This document shows positions 8,762 through 10,685 of a stretch of DNA of 10,685 nt, in pieces (within the stretch, counting starts at the first letter, position 1; each line of letters starts with the position of its first letter). The DNA lies in the NCBI GenBank assembly GCA_934699135.1, contig CAKUVM010000048.1, positions 1 to 10,685 on the forward strand, given 5' to 3'. The DNA is from an uncultured Bacteroidales bacterium (lineage in GTDB: Bacteria > Bacteroidota > Bacteroidia > Bacteroidales > Marinilabiliaceae). Under the pieces are notes generated by a model. That model was not told the DNA's origin. It worked only from the letters and a program-made list of their open reading frames with translations, and did no database searches. Both the position numbers and the translations under genes were made by a program.

Positions 8762-9058
8762 TCTCTCGCGTTCAAGAAAAAGGCCTAGGAAACTGATTTC
8801 TCGGAACCCGACGAATCTGGTAATCGCAAGCTCGTGGCGTCGCCTCGTGGTGTCGCCCGCTAAGTACCTCGAAATAGAGAATGCTCGTGCCGCAATTCCG
8901 GCACGGGTCTCTATGAGGTACAGCGGGTTCCATCCTAGGCCTCCCGTGAACGCGAGTAGAATGGCCCGTGCCTTTCTTTTTTGCTCCCCAGACAACCAGA
9001 ATGCCGCCGGTGTGTGAAGACGATGGTGAAAGCCGCTAGCCACCGTCAGTCATACACC
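8762..9058 (+). ncRNA. Large structured non-coding RNA upstream of HNH gene (HEARO/omega-RNA-like layout, class unassigned)
   Basis: About 300 nt without a supported ORF but full of complementary segments. Outer helix: CTCGCGTTCA (8765-8774) with TGAACGCGAG (8947-8956). It continues as AGGCCTAGGA (8781-8790) with TCCTAGGCCT (8933-8942), then GGAACCCG (8803-8810) with CGGGTTCC (8924-8931). Inner arm: CCCGCT (8856-8861) with AGCGGG (8922-8927, sharing bases with the previous helix), GTACCTC (8864-8870) with GAGGTAC (8915-8921), ATAGAGA (8874-8880) with TCTCTAT (8908-8914), and a terminal hairpin 8884-8892/8899-8907 with loop CAATTC. A second hairpin pairs 9009-9017 with 9050-9058 and 9022-9028 with 9041-9047. 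A possible pseudoknot is TCTGGT (8816-8821) with ACCAGA (8995-9000). Three wobble pairs are G-U only on the + strand. The RNA ends 8 nt before the HNH start codon, as HEARO/IscB omega RNAs end beside their nuclease gene, but I cannot confirm the family. RNase P, tmRNA and group II intron hallmarks were not seen. Confidence 0.72.
8831..8856 (+). repeat. 13-nt imperfect tandem repeat inside the structured RNA
   Basis: CTCGTGGCGTCGC (8831-8843) is followed directly by CTCGTGGTGTCGC (8844-8856), 12 of 13 positions identical. It lies between the GGAACCCG strand and the CCCGCT strand of the RNA, in the part whose folding I could not resolve. It may be a recent slippage duplication or a doubled binding site. 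Confidence 0.75.
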
Positions 9059-9066
9059 AGCAACAT

Positions 9067-9372
9067 ATGGCAAACGAGATGCTTGGCTCTGCGCGCAGGG
9101 CTAAAAAGGATGAGTTTTATCCCTACATATTCACTCGCCGTGAGAGGTATCTGTCCATCCGAGCCTTCTCCGAAGCAGTCAAGCTGGCCGCCTACGAACG
9201 GCAAGGCGGTCACTGTGCCAACCCACACTGTCCACACCATATTGGCGAGAAGTTGCCGTTGACGCAGATGGAGGCCGATCACATAACTCCGTGGAGTTTG
9301 GGAGGCCACACGGTGGCGGCCAACTGCCAGATGCTCTGCAAGGAGTGCAATAGGCGCAAGAGTGGCGTGTGA
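9067..9372 (+). CDS. Minimal HNH endonuclease with an EcoRI-methyltransferase-like N-terminus
   Basis: A 101-residue protein. The C-terminal half is a complete HNH (beta-beta-alpha metal) nuclease module: Cys 50 and Cys 55, the core EADHITPWSLGG with Asp 71-His 72, Asn 86, then CKECN with Cys 91, Cys 94 and Asn 95. Four Cys would form the structural zinc site. HNH modules of this style are common at the C-terminus of larger Bacteroidota nucleases. The first 18 residues (SARRAKKDEFY in particular) resemble the conserved start of EcoRI-type adenine-specific methyltransferases, where KKDEFYTQ is typical (from memory, not searched). The methyltransferase catalytic core is missing, so the gene may be an internal-deletion remnant of a larger methyltransferase-HNH protein, or a compact nuclease. 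ATG 9067 is the only start; TAG at 9037 closes the frame upstream. There is no RuvC or PLMP region, so it is not IscB. It directly follows the structured RNA. Confidence 0.8.
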   Translation: MANEMLGSARRAKKDEFYPYIFTRRERYLSIRAFSEAVKLAAYERQGGHCANPHCPHHIGEKLPLTQMEADHITPWSLGGHTVAANCQMLCKECNRRKSGV

Positions 9373-9427
9373 CGGACGGATTGTGCGGCATACTTTTTGT
9401 ATAACGGCAGGCGAAAGTTGGATACTA

Positions 9428-9871
9428 ATGAAGATAAACAAAACATTCGTTGCCGCATTGTCGGCGCTCATTTCCATGACTTTAGCCTCATGCTGCTCAC
9501 ACCCTGTCAGTTTCCGCACCGGCGATCACTATTTCGTCCGCAATGACGTTGACTCCGTTCCGCTCGTGATGCGTTCCTCCGCTGAGCGCGACAGCGCGTT
9601 GGGAATGGCCGTGACCATGTCCGCGCCCCCCACGGATGTAGATTTCTCAACCGAGGCCATTGTCAACATCGCCTTGCCCGAGACTGACAGGCCCACGGTC
9701 ATAGACGTGAAAGACGTGTCGCTAGAGGCCGACGGAATTATGCTCGTGACATATTCCGCCACGTCCGCGCTGTCGGCCTCCTACACCATGCGCCCCTACG
9801 CCATGGTGATAGTCAAGTCCGCAGACCTCGCCAAGGCCAAAGAGGTGCGCCTGGAGAGAGTTGGGGAATGA
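9428..9871 (+). CDS. Uncharacterised lipoprotein, 147 aa
   Basis: The start at 9428 gives a textbook lipoprotein signal: MKINKTF, a hydrophobic stretch, then lipobox LASC with Cys 22 (Cys 23 also present). The mature part is about 125 residues, soluble and beta-rich in appearance, with no catalytic motif that I recognise. It contains an LPETDRPT segment near the middle and ends in alternating hydrophobic stretches (TMRPYAMVIV) that look like beta strands. It resembles small exported hypothetical proteins of Bacteroidales, but I cannot name a family. It would be anchored to the periplasmic or outer membrane. In-frame upstream codons from 9362 overlap the HNH gene and do not encode a signal, so they are excluded. 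A TA-rich motif at 9391 (TACTTTTT) is one base off the TAnnTTTG box and is the only promoter hint in the 55-bp gap. Confidence 0.8.
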   Translation: MKINKTFVAALSALISMTLASCCSHPVSFRTGDHYFVRNDVDSVPLVMRSSAERDSALGMAVTMSAPPTDVDFSTEAIVNIALPETDRPTVIDVKDVSLEADGIMLVTYSATSALSASYTMRPYAMVIVKSADLAKAKEVRLERVGE

Positions 9872-9914
9872 CTTTTTCACTACATTTGCCTTGTGGGGCG
9901 GAGGCTTTTCGCCC
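9860..9914 (+). promoter_or_regulatory. Candidate promoter and 5' hairpin for the first tiny lipoprotein
   Basis: TACATTTG (9881-9888) matches the Bacteroides -7 consensus TAnnTTTG exactly. A weak -33 element, GTTG (9860-9863), lies 17 bp upstream. Eight bases after the box, GGGCG (9896-9900) can pair with CGCCC (9910-9914) across a 9-nt loop, so the transcript would open with a stem-loop. The box starts 10 bp after the stop of the 147-residue lipoprotein gene. The ATG of the next gene is about 44 nt after the expected transcript start. Confidence 0.55.
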
Positions 9915-9938
9915 ATATATAGTTAAAGCCATAGAGAG

Positions 9939-10091
9939 ATGAAAAAACGTAAGTTAGTCCTGTTGGCGGCGGTGGCCGTTTTGGTCATTGGCCTGGCTTC
10001 GTGCGCCGGGCAAAAGAAAAAATATCGTTTCGGCGGCTGCGGTGTGTCCATGGTCTGCATTGAGGCTCCTGCCCATGTGGCGGTGGCGTGA
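9939..10091 (+). CDS. Tiny predicted lipoprotein, 50 aa
   Basis: The start codon at 9939 opens a lipoprotein signal MKKRKLVLLAAVAVL followed by lipobox LASC with Cys 22. The mature peptide is only about 29 residues (CAGQKKKYRFGGCGVSMVC...), with a basic patch KKKYR, two further Cys (34 and 40) that could form a disulfide, and a hydrophobic VAVA end. The gene was called because of the precise signal-peptide grammar, the AT-rich start region typical of the phylum and its own candidate promoter. Very small lipoproteins of unknown role are common in Bacteroidales. It may be related to the 43-residue lipoprotein that follows, which has the same layout and a similar end (VGVA). No function can be given. 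Confidence 0.72.
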   Translation: MKKRKLVLLAAVAVLVIGLASCAGQKKKYRFGGCGVSMVCIEAPAHVAVA

Positions 10092-10251
10092 GCCTGGCGG
10101 CGCGTAACAAAAAATGCGGTGGTGCGTACAAATCTAATGTCGATGTAGGGGAAAGTGGGCTGAAAGACTTTTTAACCACAAAAAGGTTTGGCCACCTTTC
10201 TCAATACAAAACAAATAGCTAATTTAGCACTACGAAAATTTAGACGCGGAT
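10092..10251. other. 160-bp spacer with one hairpin, between the two tiny lipoproteins
   Basis: No ORF is credible here. AAAGGT (10182-10187) pairs with ACCTTT (10194-10199) around TTGGCC. The + strand lacks a clean T-run after it, while the opposite strand would have one, so it could be a weak or bidirectional terminator for the upstream gene. TAATTTAG (10220-10227) is one base off the TAnnTTTG consensus, but no TTTG sits at the right distance, so a promoter for the next gene is only a guess. Confidence 0.4.
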
Positions 10252-10383
10252 ATGAAAAAGATATTGTTGCTCGTCGCCTCTCTCGCGCTTGCGAGCCTGC
10301 TCCTCACATCCTGTGGCAGCACTCAGGAGTGTCCGGCCTACAGCCAGATGCAAAACGCTGGCGCGGAGGTGGGAGTGGCGTAA
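10252..10383 (+). CDS. Tiny predicted lipoprotein, 43 aa
   Basis: The start at 10252 encodes MKKILLLVASLALASLLL, then lipobox LTSC with Cys 21 as the lipid anchor. The mature peptide is about 23 residues and contains CPAYSQ, a short motif I associate with small Bacteroidales lipoproteins (from memory). It ends in VGVA, as the 50-residue lipoprotein ends in VAVA. A strong terminator begins 14 bp after its stop, which supports a real short gene that ends here. Function unknown; the size leaves no room for an enzyme, so a structural, signalling or accessory role at the membrane is most likely. An overlapping longer frame from 10188 is a shadow with no signal peptide. Confidence 0.75.
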   Translation: MKKILLLVASLALASLLLTSCGSTQECPAYSQMQNAGAEVGVA

Positions 10384-10396
10384 AGTCATTACTCTA

Positions 10397-10425
10397 AGGA
10401 ATAGGCTAGCCTGTTCCTTTTTTTT
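10397..10425 (+). terminator. Rho-independent terminator after the 43-aa lipoprotein
   Basis: AGGAATAGG (10397-10405) pairs with CCTGTTCCT (10410-10418), including one U-G pair that fits transcription of the + strand, around a CTAG loop. Eight T residues follow (10418-10425). It separates the lipoprotein genes from gap. Confidence 0.92.
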
Positions 10426-10441
10426 GTGGCCACGCGAAATT

Positions 10442-10472
10442 TTTGTCTAGTCGCTTAAGTTGGTTAACTTTG
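10442..10472 (+). promoter_or_regulatory. Bacteroides-type promoter of the gap gene
   Basis: TTTG (10442-10445) and TAACTTTG (10465-10472) match the -33 (TTTG) and -7 (TAnnTTTG) elements of the Bacteroidota primary sigma factor, with a 19-bp spacer. It lies just after a strong terminator and about 70 bp ahead of the GAPDH start codon. The transcript should start near 10479. Confidence 0.85.
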
Positions 10473-10480
10473 CGGCGCGT

Positions 10481-10496
10481 CTGGCGGAAACGCCGG
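10481..10496 (+). promoter_or_regulatory. 5'-end hairpin with GAAA tetraloop in the gap leader
   Basis: CTGGCG (10481-10486) pairs with CGCCGG (10491-10496, one U-G) around GAAA, a stable GNRA-type loop. It begins 9 nt after the -7 box, so it would sit at or within a few bases of the mRNA 5' end. Such end hairpins can shield abundant mRNAs from 5' attack (inference). Confidence 0.6.
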
Positions 10497-10541
10497 AGGT
10501 TTTAGAATTTAAGAAACAATCATAAATTCAAATCTACTGAA

Positions 10542-10685
10542 ATGATTAAACTTGGTATCAATGGCTTCGGCCGTATCGGCCGCATGGTCTTCCGTGCAGC
10601 TGTTTCTCAGCCGGAAACCTTCGACATTGTGGGAATTAACGATCCGTTCATCGATTTGGACTACATGGTCTATATGGTAAAATAT
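10542..10685 (+). CDS. gap: Glyceraldehyde-3-phosphate dehydrogenase, N-terminal part (cut by window end)
   Basis: The first 48 residues are visible, starting MIKLGINGFGRIGR. GxNGFGRIGR is the NAD-binding Rossmann signature of type I GAPDH, followed by INDPFIDLDYMVYMVKY, which matches the beginning of the family. The enzyme converts glyceraldehyde 3-phosphate, phosphate and NAD+ to 1,3-bisphosphoglycerate in glycolysis, in the cytoplasm as a tetramer. ATG 10542 follows an AT-rich stretch with no Shine-Dalgarno sequence, usual for the phylum. Codon choice is visibly less GC-biased than in the genes upstream (ATT, GGT, GTT, TCT), as expected for a highly expressed gene. It has its own promoter and is separated from the lipoprotein genes by a terminator. 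The remaining part of the protein lies outside the window. Confidence 0.97.
   Translation, partial: MIKLGINGFGRIGRMVFRAAVSQPETFDIVGINDPFIDLDYMVYMVKY

Noticed and set aside
8759..9043. 94-codon frame on the minus strand over the structured region
   Set aside because: It coincides with the nested complementary arms, has no recognisable domain or start context, and the wobble pairs favour a + strand RNA. It is most likely a shadow.
8762..9058. RNase P RNA, tmRNA or a group II intron
   Set aside because: I see no GAGGAAAGTCC-type RNase P core, no tmRNA tag frame or tRNA-like ends, no intron domain V hairpin and no reverse transcriptase gene.
9067..9372. IscB, IsrB or IshB nuclease
   Set aside because: The protein is 101 residues with no RuvC motifs and no PLMP N-terminus; only the HNH module is present.
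8641..9400. CRISPR array or tRNA gene
   Set aside because: There are no regularly spaced repeats and no cloverleaf with a TTC-type T-loop that I could build.
10188..10397. 69-codon + strand frame overlapping the 43-aa lipoprotein
   Set aside because: It is out of frame with the lipoprotein signal, has no domain and runs into the terminator stem.

Overview
This window reads as chromosomal DNA from a GC-rich member of the Bacteroidota, probably order Bacteroidales (inference). The evidence is the pbpC plus alpha-2-macroglobulin lipoprotein pairing, AT-rich translation starts without clear Shine-Dalgarno sequences, promoter boxes of the Bacteroides TAnnTTTG type, several tiny lipoproteins, and the GAPDH sequence at the right edge. 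All genes that can be supported are on the + strand.

Layout. Positions 2-685 hold the 3' part of a metallo-beta-lactamase-fold hydrolase. One base later comes pbpC (687-3065), a bifunctional penicillin-binding protein 1C. A 113-bp leader with a promoter-like box and a hairpin precedes a 1797-residue alpha-2-macroglobulin lipoprotein with an intact CxEQ thioester motif (3179-8572). A very strong intrinsic terminator (8599-8650) closes this block. PBP1C and bacterial alpha-2-macroglobulin are known partners: the macroglobulin is thought to trap intruding proteases in the periplasm while PBP1C repairs the damaged wall.

The accessory stretch is 8651-9372. An AT-rich segment leads into about 300 nt of strongly structured, non-coding sequence (about 8762-9058). 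It contains stacked long-range helices, a terminal hairpin, a possible pseudoknot and a 3' hairpin. All three wobble pairs I scored are G-U only if the + strand is transcribed. The RNA ends 8 nt before a 101-residue HNH-nuclease gene (9067-9372). An RNA directly upstream of an HNH gene is the layout of HEARO / IscB omega RNAs, but the protein here has no RuvC or PLMP region. Its first 18 residues instead resemble the start of EcoRI-type adenine methyltransferases. This is the best candidate in the window for something undescribed.

The right end holds a 147-residue lipoprotein of unknown function (9428-9871), two tiny lipoproteins (50 and 43 residues; 9939-10091 and 10252-10383), a clear intrinsic terminator (10397-10425), and the promoter, leader and first 48 codons of a glyceraldehyde-3-phosphate dehydrogenase gene (10542 to the edge). 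Three leaders (macroglobulin, first tiny lipoprotein, gap) share a TAnnTTTG box followed 8-9 nt later by a hairpin, so those transcripts may start with a protective 5' stem-loop.
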